From assembly GCF_030418315.1 (NCBI RefSeq), contig NZ_JAUHPV010000001.1, positions 186,001 to 250,000 of the forward strand: 64,000 nucleotides of DNA. The letters are read 5' to 3'. Each line of letters begins with the position of its first letter. The first letter of the stretch is position 1. The notes under the pieces are model-generated. The model was not told the DNA's origin and ran no database searches. It saw only the letters and a list, made by a program, of their open reading frames with translations. The position numbers and the translations under genes were made by a program. This document shows, piece by piece, positions 37,938 through 49,004 of this stretch. The stretch is from Demequina zhanjiangensis. Its GTDB lineage: Bacteria > Actinomycetota > Actinomycetes > Actinomycetales > Demequinaceae.

Positions 37938-39514
37938 ACGAGACCACCCAGCACCGCCCGGTCCTCGTCGTCGACTTCGGCGCGCAGTACGCGCAGCTGA
38001 TCGCGCGTCGGGTCCGCGAGGCGAGCGTGTACTCCGAGATCGTGCCGCACACCATGTCGGTCGCGCGGATGCTTGAGAAGGACCCGGCCGCGGTCATCCT
38101 CTCGGGTGGACCGTCGTCCGTCTACGAGGACGGCGCTCCCCACCTTGACGACGAGGCGGCGCTGTTCGCCGCCGGCGTCCCCGTGATGGGGATCTGCTAC
38201 GGCTTCCAGGTCATGGCGAAGGCGCTCGGCGGCACCGTCGCCAAGACCGGTCTGCGCGAGTACGGCCGCACCCAGGCCCACGTGTCCGACGCAGGCGCGG
38301 CCCTGTCCGGCAGCCCCCAGACCCAGGAGGTCTGGATGAGCCACGGCGACTCGGTGCACGAGGCTCCCGAGGGCTTCACAGTGCTCGCCACCACGGAAGG
38401 CGCGCCGGTCGCCGCGTTCGAGAACCTCGACGCGCAGCTGTGCGGCGTCCAGTGGCACCCCGAGGTGAAGCACTCGCCGCTGGGCCAGGCGGCGATCGAG
38501 AACTTCCTCTACCGCGTCGCGGGGCTCCAGCCCGACTGGACCAGCGAGAACGTGATCGACGAGCAGGTCGAGCGCATCCGTGCCCAGGTGGGCGACAAGC
38601 GGGTCATCTGCGCGCTGTCGGGCGGAGTCGACTCCGCCGTCGCCGCCGCGATCGTCCAGAAGGCTGTGGGCGACCAGCTCACGTGCATCCACGTGGACCA
38701 CGGCCTGATGCGTGCGGGCGAGGTGGAGCAGATCGAGAAGGACTTCGTCGCCTCCACGGGTGTGCGCCTCATCATCCGCGACGAGAAGGAGCGGTTCCTG
38801 AGCGCGCTCGCGGGAGTGAGCGACCCGGAGACGAAGCGCAAGATCATCGGCCGCGAGTTCATCCGCGTGTTCGAGGACTCGGCCCGCCAGGTCGTCGAGG
38901 AGGCCGGGGCTCACGGCGAGGACGTCGAGTTCCTCGTCCAGGGCACGCTGTACCCGGACGTCGTCGAGTCGGGCGGTGGCGAGGGTGCGGCGAACATCAA
39001 GAGCCACCACAACGTGGGCGGGCTTCCGGATGACCTGCAGTTCTCGCTCGTCGAGCCGCTGCGCACCCTGTTCAAGGACGAGGTCCGCGCGGTGGGACGC
39101 GAGCTCGGCATCCCCGAGGAGATCGTCGGCCGTCAGCCGTTCCCCGGCCCCGGGCTGGGCATCCGCATCATCGGCGAGGTGACGTGGGAGCGCCTGGAGA
39201 TCCTCCGTGCTGCGGACGCGATCGCCCGCGAGGAGCTCACCAAGGCGGACCTGGACGGTGACATCTGGCAGTGCCCGGTGGTCCTGCTCGCCGACGTCCG
39301 CTCGGTCGGTGTCCAGGGCGATGGTCGCACCTACGGCCACCCGATCGTCCTGCGTCCCGTGTCCTCCGAGGACGCGATGACCGCCGACTGGAGCCGGGTG
39401 CCCTACGAGGTGCTCGCGCACATCTCCAACCGCATCACCAACGAGGTGGCGGAGGTCAACCGTGTGGTGCTCGACGTGACGAGCAAGCCGCCGGGCACCA
39501 TCGAGTGGGAGTAG
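37934..39514 (+). CDS. guaA: GMP synthase (glutamine-hydrolysing)
   Basis: 526 residues. It aminates XMP to GMP using glutamine and ATP. The N-terminal GATase1 domain has [33 protein letters not shown] with the catalytic cysteine, and [12 protein letters not shown]. The central ATP pyrophosphatase P-loop is [15 protein letters not shown]. The C-terminal dimerisation domain ends with [15 protein letters not shown], the invariant GuaA tail. GTG 37934 is coupled to DUF3817. It completes the IMP-to-GMP branch begun by guaB. Confidence 0.97.
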   Translation: MNETTQHRPVLVVDFGAQYAQLIARRVREASVYSEIVPHTMSVARMLEKDPAAVILSGGPSSVYEDGAPHLDDEAALFAAGVPVMGICYGFQVMAKALGGTVAKTGLREYGRTQAHVSDAGAALSGSPQTQEVWMSHGDSVHEAPEGFTVLATTEGAPVAAFENLDAQLCGVQWHPEVKHSPLGQAAIENFLYRVAGLQPDWTSENVIDEQVERIRAQVGDKRVICALSGGVDSAVAAAIVQKAVGDQLTCIHVDHGLMRAGEVEQIEKDFVASTGVRLIIRDEKERFLSALAGVSDPETKRKIIGREFIRVFEDSARQVVEEAGAHGEDVEFLVQGTLYPDVVESGGGEGAANIKSHHNVGGLPDDLQFSLVEPLRTLFKDEVRAVGRELGIPEEIVGRQPFPGPGLGIRIIGEVTWERLEILRAADAIAREELTKADLDGDIWQCPVVLLADVRSVGVQGDGRTYGHPIVLRPVSSEDAMTADWSRVPYEVLAHISNRITNEVAEVNRVVLDVTSKPPGTIEWE

Positions 39515-39521
39515 ACGCTTC

Positions 39522-39565
39522 GAAGGGGCGCCGTCCGCTGGGGATCCAGCAGGCGGCGCCCCTTC
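39522..39565 (+). terminator. Terminator after guaA
   Basis: GAAGGGGCGCCG (39522-39533) pairs with CGGCGCCCCTTC (39554-39565); an inner GCTGG/CCAGC stem extends it around a GGAT loop. It can also serve the convergent acetyltransferase gene. Confidence 0.85.
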
Positions 39566-39586
39566 TGCGTCTGCAGTGTGTGCCCG

Positions 39587-40162
39587 TCAGTCGTCGATGC
39601 TGCGGATGACGCGAGCGGGGGATCCGGCGACGATGGTGCGCGCAGGGACGTCCTTCGTGACGACGGAGGCGGCGCCGATGACGGCGTGGTCGCCCACGGT
39701 GACGCCGGGCAGGATCGTGGCGTTCGAGCCGACCCAGACGCCCTTGCCGAGAGTCACGGGGGCGGGGTAGAGGTCCCCGCGACGCTCGGGCGCGAGGTCG
39801 TGGTTCTGGGTGACGATGGTGACGTGGTGGCCCAGGAAGGAGTCGTCGCCGATGGTGACGCCGCCCTGGTCCTGGAACGTGCAACCGATGTTGAGGAACA
39901 CTCGCTTGCCGATCCGCGTGTTCGGACCGAACTCGGTGTGGAACGGCGGCAGAAGTGTGACGCTCTCGTCCACGTCGTAGTGGAACAGCTCGCTCAGGAT
40001 CGCGCGCACGTCGGCCGGCTCGTGATAGCCGGAGTTGAGGCGTCCGGTGAGGCGGAGCGCAGCCTGGCTGGTCTGGCTCATCACGGCCTGGAGGTCGGAG
40101 CTGAAGGGGATCATCTCTCCGGCGCGCAAGGCGGCGAGGAGGTCGTCGAGCGTGGCGGTCAT
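39587..40162 (-). CDS. Sugar O-acetyltransferase (left-handed beta-helix)
   Basis: A 191-residue hexapeptide-repeat acetyltransferase of the maltose/galactoside O-acetyltransferase group. An N-terminal helical cap (residues 1-60) precedes repeated strands: TRIGKRVFLNIGCTFQDQGGVTIGDDSFLGHHVTI. The catalytic His lies in TQNHDL. The C-terminus GVWVGSNATILPGVTVGDHAVIGAASVVTKDVPARTIVAGSPARVIR is diagnostic of the fold. It transfers acetyl from acetyl-CoA to a sugar or similar acceptor that cannot be specified. It is convergent with guaA. Confidence 0.88.
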   Translation of the reverse strand: MTATLDDLLAALRAGEMIPFSSDLQAVMSQTSQAALRLTGRLNSGYHEPADVRAILSELFHYDVDESVTLLPPFHTEFGPNTRIGKRVFLNIGCTFQDQGGVTIGDDSFLGHHVTIVTQNHDLAPERRGDLYPAPVTLGKGVWVGSNATILPGVTVGDHAVIGAASVVTKDVPARTIVAGSPARVIRSIDD

Positions 40163-40208
40163 CCCGACACCCTATGCCGAGACGACCGCCACCCGGGTCG
40201 TGGAGTGG

Positions 40209-40490
40209 TCAGCCCTGACGAGGTCCCGAGTCCGACGTCTCGACGGGGGTGGTGGCGCTCTCGCCGGCGGGCGTCATGCCGACGGTCCGCTCGCGTCGAC
40301 CCGCGAGTGCGGCGGTGATGAGGAACCACACGCCGAGCGCCGCGAGGGCGATGATCGCGATCAGCTCGAGGTCGATCTCGTAGCCGGACAGCCGGTACGC
40401 GACCAGCACTCCGACGGTGGACGAGGCGGCGCCGACGGTCGCCCATCCCAGTCGCTGGGCGGGGCTGCGGCGTGCAAGCGTGGTGCTCAT
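40209..40490 (-). CDS. Small two-helix membrane protein downstream of pspC-like gene
   Basis: A 93-residue protein with two hydrophobic segments (about residues 17-34 and 42-62) and a polar C-terminal tail. ATG 40490 overlaps the stop of the PspC-domain gene (ATGA), which strongly supports this start and a shared function. No family is recognised. It may be an accessory of the membrane-stress module formed by the PspC protein and the divergent two-component system. Confidence 0.7.
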   Translation of the reverse strand: MSTTLARRSPAQRLGWATVGAASSTVGVLVAYRLSGYEIDLELIAIIALAALGVWFLITAALAGRRERTVGMTPAGESATTPVETSDSGPRQG

Positions 40491-42163
40491 TCCTGGACCT
40501 CCGTGGTGGGCGACGCCACGACGGGCGTCTCTCGGATGAGGATGGTGTTGGCGTAGGCGTCGTCCTCGACGACGAGGGTGACGGTCGGTGCGTCGGGGTC
40601 GGCGACGAGGTCCACGTAGGTGGTGTCGCCGGCGAGGAAGTCGCAGGCGAGCCCGCGGTCGAGCCATGCGACGGTGGCCCAGGCGTCCCCGTCGGCCTCG
40701 ACCGTGAGGTGGGTGCCTGCGGGGACGGTGAGCGAGGTCGTCTCCGCGGTGACGACGATGCGCTGGTCGGAGGGGATCGCGCTGAAGGCGAGCGTCTCGT
40801 CGGCCGTGGGCCAGTCCGCCGCCTCGTCCGTGTAGCACGAGCCGCGCAGCTGCACCGTCGCGTAGTCGGCGAAGAAGCTCGCGGGGTCGGTGACCGTGTT
40901 GTCGTCGGCCTCCGCGATCCCGTCGGACTCGACCACGTCGCTACCGCTTCCGTCCTCGAAGGTGAACTCGGGGTCGATGTTCTCGCGGATCCAGTCCTCG
41001 ACGGACTGGGCGACCTCATCGCCATCGGGTCCCGCAGGGAGAGCGGCGCCGGTCTCGTGCCATGCGTCGCGCAGGTCGTCCGCGCCGGCGCCGATGATCA
41101 GGGCTGGCAGGATGCTCGCGACTGTGAGGAAGCCGAGGAAGCCGAGGCGTCGGCCGAGCAGGCTGACCACGATGAGGATCGCGCCCCAGCCGATCAGCAC
41201 GGCGACGGGCCAGGCGACGAGCGGGTGCACGGCCAGCACGTCGTTCCGGGCCGCGACCCACACTCCGACGCCGGACAGGATGAACCAGGCGAGCGCGGTG
41301 AGGTAGCCGGCAGCGCCAGGGCCGGGCACGCGGGGCGGACGGTTGGCCGCTGCCGCACGGGCGCGCTGCTCGGCCTCCCATGCGCGCTGCTGCGCCTGCT
41401 GCTGGGCCTGCCAGGCCTGCTGCTGCGCGGCGGCCTGCGCCTGGGCCGAGGCCTGGGCGGCCGGGTCGTGGGCGTCCGCCTGGGGCTGCGCCTGCGGCAT
41501 GGTCTGCGAGGCGGGCGGGGTCGCTGCAGCGGCGTTCCAGCCGGGTGCTCCAGGGCCGGCCTCGCCGGGCAGCGCGGCGTAGACGGGAGGGGCGGCCGGG
41601 GTGGTGGTCGTGCTGCCGACGGGAGGGGTCGGTGCGCCGGGGGCGGGCGGGACCGCCTGGCCGGAGCCGTCGGCGCGGTTCTTCTGGATGAGGTGGATCA
41701 CGAGCCACGCGATCCCACCCGCGACGACGAACCACCACACGAGCGCGATGGTGTTGCGGAATCCCCAACCCTGCTCCCACGGCCACCCTCCGGCCCAGTT
41801 CCATGGCGCGAGGGTGCTGACGCCGTCGGAGAACCCGCCGAGGCCGATCAGGGTGAGAAGCGCGATGCCCAGGAGCGCGCCCACATTGGTGACGCCGCGT
41901 CCGAAGTTCTGGATGATGATGTTTCCGCGCCTGTCGGGCAGGAGGCCCCACCCGGCGGCGTAGGCGAGGGCGGCGAGGCCGCTCGTGAAGATCGCGATCA
42001 GGAGGAACAGGAGTCGAGCGGGCACCCGGGCGAGGCCGATGCGCTCGCCGACGCCTTCGATGACGCCGCCGACGAGGCCGTTGTCACCGCGCATGAGGCC
42101 CCAGGACCTGATCGTGGCGAAGAACGCGGCCTCGTGGGCCGGCTGCTCCTGTGGCTGGGTCAT
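40487..42163 (-). CDS. PspC-domain membrane protein
   Basis: 558 residues. The N-terminal PspC domain (residues 20-80: GDNGLVGGVIEGVGERIGLARVPARLLFLLIAIFTSGLAALAYAAGWGLLPD) is followed by two membrane segments, a long Pro/Ala/Gln-rich linker (about residues 165-270), four further hydrophobic segments and a C-terminal extracytoplasmic domain of about 190 residues. It resembles the actinobacterial PspC sensors that lie beside NarL-type two-component genes and respond to envelope stress. It is divergent from such a pair here. Confidence 0.85.
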   Translation of the reverse strand: MTQPQEQPAHEAAFFATIRSWGLMRGDNGLVGGVIEGVGERIGLARVPARLLFLLIAIFTSGLAALAYAAGWGLLPDRRGNIIIQNFGRGVTNVGALLGIALLTLIGLGGFSDGVSTLAPWNWAGGWPWEQGWGFRNTIALVWWFVVAGGIAWLVIHLIQKNRADGSGQAVPPAPGAPTPPVGSTTTTPAAPPVYAALPGEAGPGAPGWNAAAATPPASQTMPQAQPQADAHDPAAQASAQAQAAAQQQAWQAQQQAQQRAWEAEQRARAAAANRPPRVPGPGAAGYLTALAWFILSGVGVWVAARNDVLAVHPLVAWPVAVLIGWGAILIVVSLLGRRLGFLGFLTVASILPALIIGAGADDLRDAWHETGAALPAGPDGDEVAQSVEDWIRENIDPEFTFEDGSGSDVVESDGIAEADDNTVTDPASFFADYATVQLRGSCYTDEAADWPTADETLAFSAIPSDQRIVVTAETTSLTVPAGTHLTVEADGDAWATVAWLDRGLACDFLAGDTTYVDLVADPDAPTVTLVVEDDAYANTILIRETPVVASPTTEVQE

Positions 42164-42232
42164 GGCTTCTCCTCGGGTCGATGTCCTGCATCCATCGTCC
42201 CGCTGCGGTCGTGTGCGCCGCTATTGGGTATC

Positions 42233-42251
42233 CCCCTGACTCGTCCCCTGA
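42233..42251. promoter_or_regulatory. Direct repeat CCCCTGA between pspC-like gene and histidine kinase gene
   Basis: CCCCTGA occurs at 42233-42239 and 42245-42251, twelve bases apart, about 80 bases from each divergent start. It is a candidate site for the response regulator encoded downstream. Confidence 0.35.
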
Positions 42252-42330
42252 TTCATGGGCGCCGTGAGGCGCCGTCGCCTCCGTCTCAGGAGGGACGACG
42301 CGTCGGGGTGCCCTCTGCCACGATGGTCGG

Positions 42331-43344
42331 GTGACCGATCAGCGCCTCGCCACCCCTTTGCGTCGCCGCGCGCCGCAATCGCGCTGGTGGCTCGTGACGC
42401 TCGGTGGTCTGCTCCTCGCGATGTCGCTGACGATGCTCGCGCGGCGGTGGGGCATCGTAGGCGCAGCGTCGTGGCTGGTGCCGGCCTTCGCGTTCTCCGC
42501 GGCGCTCGTGCTGGTGTGGAGCCCGCTGGAGAGCGCGGTGCAGTCCGACGCGCGCAGGCCCGATGTGGTGGCCCTGTTCTCGCGCGACGCGTGGGCCCGC
42601 GTGGTGCTGGGGATCGTGCTGGCGATCCTCACGCTCGTGTGGTTCTCCCAGCAGCACTTCACTGATGATCCGATCCTCCGTGCGGTCGTGGTGCCGGTGG
42701 TCGCGGTCGTGGCGCTCGCGCTCGTCCTGGCGCCATGGTGGCTTCGGCTGATCCGGCAGGTGGGGGTGGAGAGGGAGCGACGTGTCCGCGAGTTCGAGCG
42801 CGCGGAGATCGCCGCCCACCTTCACGACTCCGTGCTGCAGACGCTCACGCTGATCCGCGCGAAGGCCGACGACCCGGACGCGGTGGCCCGCCTTGCGAGG
42901 GCGCAGGAGCGCGACCTTCGCAGCTATCTCTACCAGGATCGACGGAGCGAGGCGGACTCCGTCGCCACGGCTCTGCAGCGGGCGGTCTCCGAGGTGGAGG
43001 ACGCGTACGGCGTGGCGATCGACGTGGTGAGCGTGGGCGATGCCCCCACCACTGACGCGATGCGTGCGGGCGTGGACGCGGCGAAGGAGGCGGCGCAGAA
43101 CGCCGCCCGCCATGGAAGCGAGCCGATCAGCGTGTACGCCGAGCTGACGGCGGACCGCTACGAGCTGTTCGTGCGCGACTCCGGACCCGGCTTCGACCCG
43201 TCGGCCGTCCCGGAGGACCGTGCCGGAATCCGGAACTCGATCCTCGGCCGCTCGCGTCGGCATGGTGGTGACGCGAGCATCGCGTCCACGCCGGGTGGAC
43301 GCACCGAGGTCACGATCACCATCCCGCGCCAGGAGGAGAGATGA
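42331..43344 (+). CDS. NarL-type sensor histidine kinase (PspC-associated)
   Basis: 337 residues. Four hydrophobic segments lie between about residues 18 and 140 with almost no extracytoplasmic domain. The HisKA_3-like dimerisation helix contains AAHLHDSVLQTLTLI with the phospho-acceptor H165. The C-terminal HATPase region has AAKEAAQNAARHG (N box), VRDSGPGFDPS and EVTITIP. GTG 42331 lies six bases after CACGAT, a weak match to the leaderless promoter pattern. It phosphorylates the response regulator encoded next. With the divergent PspC protein it forms the common actinobacterial PspC-kinase-regulator module, related to MacS/MacR-type envelope-stress systems. Confidence 0.87.
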   Translation: MTDQRLATPLRRRAPQSRWWLVTLGGLLLAMSLTMLARRWGIVGAASWLVPAFAFSAALVLVWSPLESAVQSDARRPDVVALFSRDAWARVVLGIVLAILTLVWFSQQHFTDDPILRAVVVPVVAVVALALVLAPWWLRLIRQVGVERERRVREFERAEIAAHLHDSVLQTLTLIRAKADDPDAVARLARAQERDLRSYLYQDRRSEADSVATALQRAVSEVEDAYGVAIDVVSVGDAPTTDAMRAGVDAAKEAAQNAARHGSEPISVYAELTADRYELFVRDSGPGFDPSAVPEDRAGIRNSILGRSRRHGGDASIASTPGGRTEVTITIPRQEER

Positions 43345-43994
43345 GCCAGACCACAGTCGTCATCGTGGACGACCATGACGTGATCCGTGTGGGCGTGCGA
43401 GAGTCGCTCGACCCCGACATCGAGGTGGTGGGCGAGGGGCGCGACGTCGAGTCCGCCATCGCGGCGATCCGCGAGCACCGCCCGCAGGTGGTGATCCTGG
43501 ATGTGCATCTTCCGGGAGGGACGGGAGGCGGCGCGCTCGACGTGCTCGCGGAGGTCCTCGCCGATGAGGTGCCGCCACGCGTGCTCGCGCTGTCCGTGTC
43601 CGACGCGGCCGAGGACGTCGTGGCGGTGGTCCGGGCGGGCGCTCGCGGCTACGTGACCAAGTCGATCTCGGGTCCGGAACTGTCCGACGCGGTGCGTCGG
43701 GTCGCGACAGGTGATGCCGTGTTCTCTCCTCGTCTCGCCGGCTTCGTGCTCGACGCGTTCAACGCCGCGGGAGGCGAGGTCGCGCAGGCCGACGAGGACC
43801 TCGACAAGCTCACCGCGCGTGAGCAGGAGGTGATGCGGCTGATCGCGCGCGGCTACACCTACCGCGAGGTGGGGGAGAAGCTGTTCATCTCCATCAAGAC
43901 GGTCGAGACGCATGTGGGCAAGGTGTTGCACAAGCTTCAGCTCACGAGCAGGCATGAGCTCGCGCATTGGGCGGCGCAGCGGCGCATCGTCTGA
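43341..43994 (+). CDS. NarL/LuxR-type response regulator (PspC-associated)
   Basis: 217 residues. The receiver domain has the acidic pocket D10-D11, phosphorylation site D54 (VVILDVHLPG) and the conserved Lys in GYVTKS. The C-terminal LuxR-type helix-turn-helix reads KLTAREQEVMRLIARGYTYREVGEKLFISIKTVETHVGKVLHKL. ATG 43341 overlaps the kinase stop (ATGA). It probably controls the divergent PspC-domain gene and its own operon. Confidence 0.92.
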   Translation: MSQTTVVIVDDHDVIRVGVRESLDPDIEVVGEGRDVESAIAAIREHRPQVVILDVHLPGGTGGGALDVLAEVLADEVPPRVLALSVSDAAEDVVAVVRAGARGYVTKSISGPELSDAVRRVATGDAVFSPRLAGFVLDAFNAAGGEVAQADEDLDKLTAREQEVMRLIARGYTYREVGEKLFISIKTVETHVGKVLHKLQLTSRHELAHWAAQRRIV

Positions 43995-44091
43995 GTGATC
44001 CCTGTCTCATCGGTTCGCATTTTCCCTCGTGCGGACGATGATGTGACGAGAGGGCGCCCATTGCGGACGCCCCGGCTGAGGGAGTGACGCG

Positions 44092-45240
44092 ATGCGTGGT
44101 GGTCTGAGGCGGCGTGTGGCGCCGCCTGTGCCGCTGTCTCCCGAACAGGCGACGCGGCGCCAGGCTGCCGTCGCCGCGGTGCTGGGTCGAGTCATCGTCA
44201 CGTACATGGTCTCGGTGGTGCTGGCGACGCTCACGATCCTCGTGTTCGTGACGCATCTTCGCGACGGTCCGGGACGTGGAGAGCTCGTCGCGGGGACGAT
44301 CGCGCTGCTCGCGGCCAACGTCGCGCTCACCGTTGCCGCGGTGCGCGGCCGCTACCTCCTTGCGAGCGTCGGGGTGTTCCTCGTGGGCACGCTGGCGGTC
44401 GTCGGGTACGCCCAGGCGGTCTTCCTCGACGCGCAGGTGCACCTGCTGATCATCGGGCTGCTGTTCTCCACGTTCGTGTTCCTGGGCCCGGAGCAGGATG
44501 GCGCGAGGCTCGTCACGGGCATGTTCGGGCTTGCGGCGTTCCTGTACGTCGAGTTCGGCATCTCCCCGGACGATGTGCTGTTCCCCCTGGATCCTGACTC
44601 GGTGGAGCCGGCGCAGACCTTCGTGCGTCTTGGCATGGCGGTGCATGTCGCCACGGATGTGGCGCTCATGCAGTACCGCTTCGCGGCGAGCCGGCAGACC
44701 CTGCTGGGGGTCGCGCGATTCGCGGAACTGCGCGCGACGACCGACGAGATGACGGGGCTCAGCAACCGTCGTCCGGTGATGGATCGGCTCACCGAGTGGT
44801 TCGAGGGAGGCGAGGGCGGCTACACGGTCGCGCTCGTGGATGTGGATCAGTTCAAGGCGGTCAACGACGATCTGGGACACGACTGCGGCGATGCGCTGAT
44901 TCGGGACGTGGCGGAGACCATGCGGCGGGTGTTCCGCGAGTCGGACCTGGTGAGCCGTTGGGGCGGTGACGAGTTCCTGGTGCTCATGCCCGGGCTGCGG
45001 CGCGAGGATGCCTCGGAGGTGCTCGAGCGTCTGAGGCGCGAGGTCCGGGGCGCCGAGCGCGCGTGCGAGGGGCGGCAGATGGTCGCGACAGTGTCGATCG
45101 GGGCTGCGATCTGCGTGCCTGGTCAGACGCCTGACGAGGTGATCACGGCCGCCGACAAGGCGCTGTATCGGGCGAAGGAGTCGGGCCGCGATCGCGTGGT
45201 CGTGCTCGAGGGAGAGGCGTTCGTCGATGCTTCTCACTGA
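44092..45240 (+). CDS. Membrane diguanylate cyclase (GGDEF, I-site present)
   Basis: 382 residues. Six membrane helices (about residues 35-215) lead into a GGDEF domain beginning TDEMTGLSNRRPVMDRLTEW. The active site SRWGGDEFLVLMPG and the I-site RESD are intact. It makes cyclic di-GMP. GAGGGAG precedes ATG 44092. It forms a tandem pair with the next cyclase; the two share the N-terminal pattern (LSPEQATRR / LSPAQARSLERLD, then RxIVTYM/RGYIVYS), so they look like a duplication. Confidence 0.9.
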   Translation: MRGGLRRRVAPPVPLSPEQATRRQAAVAAVLGRVIVTYMVSVVLATLTILVFVTHLRDGPGRGELVAGTIALLAANVALTVAAVRGRYLLASVGVFLVGTLAVVGYAQAVFLDAQVHLLIIGLLFSTFVFLGPEQDGARLVTGMFGLAAFLYVEFGISPDDVLFPLDPDSVEPAQTFVRLGMAVHVATDVALMQYRFAASRQTLLGVARFAELRATTDEMTGLSNRRPVMDRLTEWFEGGEGGYTVALVDVDQFKAVNDDLGHDCGDALIRDVAETMRRVFRESDLVSRWGGDEFLVLMPGLRREDASEVLERLRREVRGAERACEGRQMVATVSIGAAICVPGQTPDEVITAADKALYRAKESGRDRVVVLEGEAFVDASH

Positions 45241-45324
45241 CATTCGCAATATTGGTAACGTGCACCGATGGGCAAGCCGGACATCCGGCTCAGAACAGGC
45301 CTACCCCCTTGCGTCCACCGGCCA

Positions 45325-45330
45325 TACCTT
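45325..45330 (+). promoter_or_regulatory. -10 hexamer of fourth diguanylate cyclase gene
   Basis: TACCTT followed by exactly six bases and ATG 45337. This decides the start over the upstream in-frame ATG at 45268. Confidence 0.55.
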
Positions 45331-45336
45331 GGTGTG

Positions 45337-46533
45337 ATGGAGAGTCGCCCCTTCCCCGAGCTGCGCTCGTGGCGTGCGCTGGACCGTCGCCGCGACGGCG
45401 CGCACGAGCCCGTCGCGCTCTCTCCCGCGCAGGCGCGCTCGCTCGAGCGGCTCGACAGCCACAGGACCCTCCTGTTCGCGCGCGGCTACATCGTCTACTC
45501 GATCCTCACCGCGCTTGCCGCCGTGATCCTGGGGATCGCCACCGGCGCCGACGCCGTCGTCGCCGTGCTCTCCTGCGCAGCGGTGCTGCTGGTCGCCGCC
45601 CTCGTGGCCACGTTCAGGCTTCCCCTCCCCTACGGCGGAGTCGCCGTCGTCGTGATCAACGTGATCGGCGTCGTCACCCTCGACCTCGCCTACTCGGGGG
45701 CCGCGTCCTTCGATCTGCAGCTGTTCGCCGTCGGCCTGTCGGTCTTCGTGCTCATGTTCGGCGCCACGCGTGGTCTCAGGCTCGCGCTCACGCTGGTCAT
45801 CTCCGGGATCTTCGTGCTGCTCCAGTTCGTCGGCGTCGACGGCTTCCTGGAGCCGGCGCTCTCGGACGAGCGCCTCAACCGCATCTCGGTCGCGAACAAC
45901 CTCCTGACCGTGTCCGCCGTGCTCGTGACCGTGCTCGTCCTGCAGCTGCGCTTCGCCGCCGCACGGCACATCCTCGAGGGCTCAGCGCGCTACGGCGAGA
46001 TGCAGGCGACCACCGACCCTCTCACCGGACTCGTCAACCGTCGCCCGGTGATCGAACGCCTCACCGAGCTCGAGCGCGACGAGAGGTACGACTACGCGAT
46101 CGCCGTGCTCGACCTCGACAACTTCAAGGACGTCAACGACGCCTTCGGCCACGACTGCGGTGACGCCGCCATCGCCTCCGTCGCCGACGTGCTCGCCGAC
46201 TCGTTCCGGGACCTCGACGTCGTGAGCCGGTGGGGCGGCGACGAGTTCGTCGTCGTCATCGCGCGCATCCTCCCTTCGGAGCTCGAGGGTCTCCTCGAGC
46301 GGGTCCGCCGCCGGATCGAGAACACCTGGTTCGGGTGCGCAGGCAAGGAGACCTCCGTCACCGTGTCCATCGGTGCCGCCCGCGCGCGCCCCGCGCGCAC
46401 CCCCCACGACTGTCTCGCGGCCGCGGACGACGCGCTCTACCAGGCCAAGGAGAAGGGGCGGAACAGGGTCGTCACGATCCAGCACTACGAGCGTTCCTCC
46501 TCGAGCAGGCTGCCCGACGATCCGCTGCTCTGA
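45337..46533 (+). CDS. Membrane diguanylate cyclase (GGDEF, I-site present)
   Basis: 398 residues. A 55-residue cytoplasmic N-terminus is followed by about six membrane helices (residues 55-220) and a GGDEF domain starting TDPLTGLVNRRPVIERLTEL. Active site SRWGGDEFVVVI and I-site RDLD are intact. The protein is a close relative of the preceding cyclase. ATG 45337 is supported by the leaderless promoter spacing, so it is expressed independently of its neighbour even though they are tandem. Confidence 0.88.
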   Translation: MESRPFPELRSWRALDRRRDGAHEPVALSPAQARSLERLDSHRTLLFARGYIVYSILTALAAVILGIATGADAVVAVLSCAAVLLVAALVATFRLPLPYGGVAVVVINVIGVVTLDLAYSGAASFDLQLFAVGLSVFVLMFGATRGLRLALTLVISGIFVLLQFVGVDGFLEPALSDERLNRISVANNLLTVSAVLVTVLVLQLRFAAARHILEGSARYGEMQATTDPLTGLVNRRPVIERLTELERDERYDYAIAVLDLDNFKDVNDAFGHDCGDAAIASVADVLADSFRDLDVVSRWGGDEFVVVIARILPSELEGLLERVRRRIENTWFGCAGKETSVTVSIGAARARPARTPHDCLAAADDALYQAKEKGRNRVVTIQHYERSSSSRLPDDPLL

Positions 46534-46597
46534 CGGCCCGCGCGTGAGCCCCGCGGCCGGACCGCCGTGGCCGGTCCCGAGCGTCGGTCGCTGCACC

Positions 46598-46603
46598 TAG
46601 ACT
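46598..46603 (+). promoter_or_regulatory. -10 hexamer of pcrA
   Basis: TAGACT nine bases before ATG 46613, implying a leader of only about three bases. Confidence 0.45.
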
Positions 46604-46612
46604 GGCCCGGTC

Positions 46613-48976
<2,364 letters not shown>

Positions 48977-49004
48977 CGGCGTGCCCTCGTGCCGGCCGGC
49001 GCGC

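Noticed and set aside
40041..40064. Possible unlabelled short gene around 40.0-40.2 kb on the plus strand.
   Set aside because: It lies inside the conserved acetyltransferase gene and shows no protein similarity.
42259..42274. GGCGCC-GTGA-GGCGCC repeat between the PspC and kinase genes.
   Set aside because: Short GC palindromes of this kind are frequent by chance at this base composition, and it does not align with a promoter element.
40472..42334. Long open frames antisense to the PspC-domain gene.
   Set aside because: They are products of the repetitive Pro/Ala/Gln linker codons and have no domain or ribosome-binding site.
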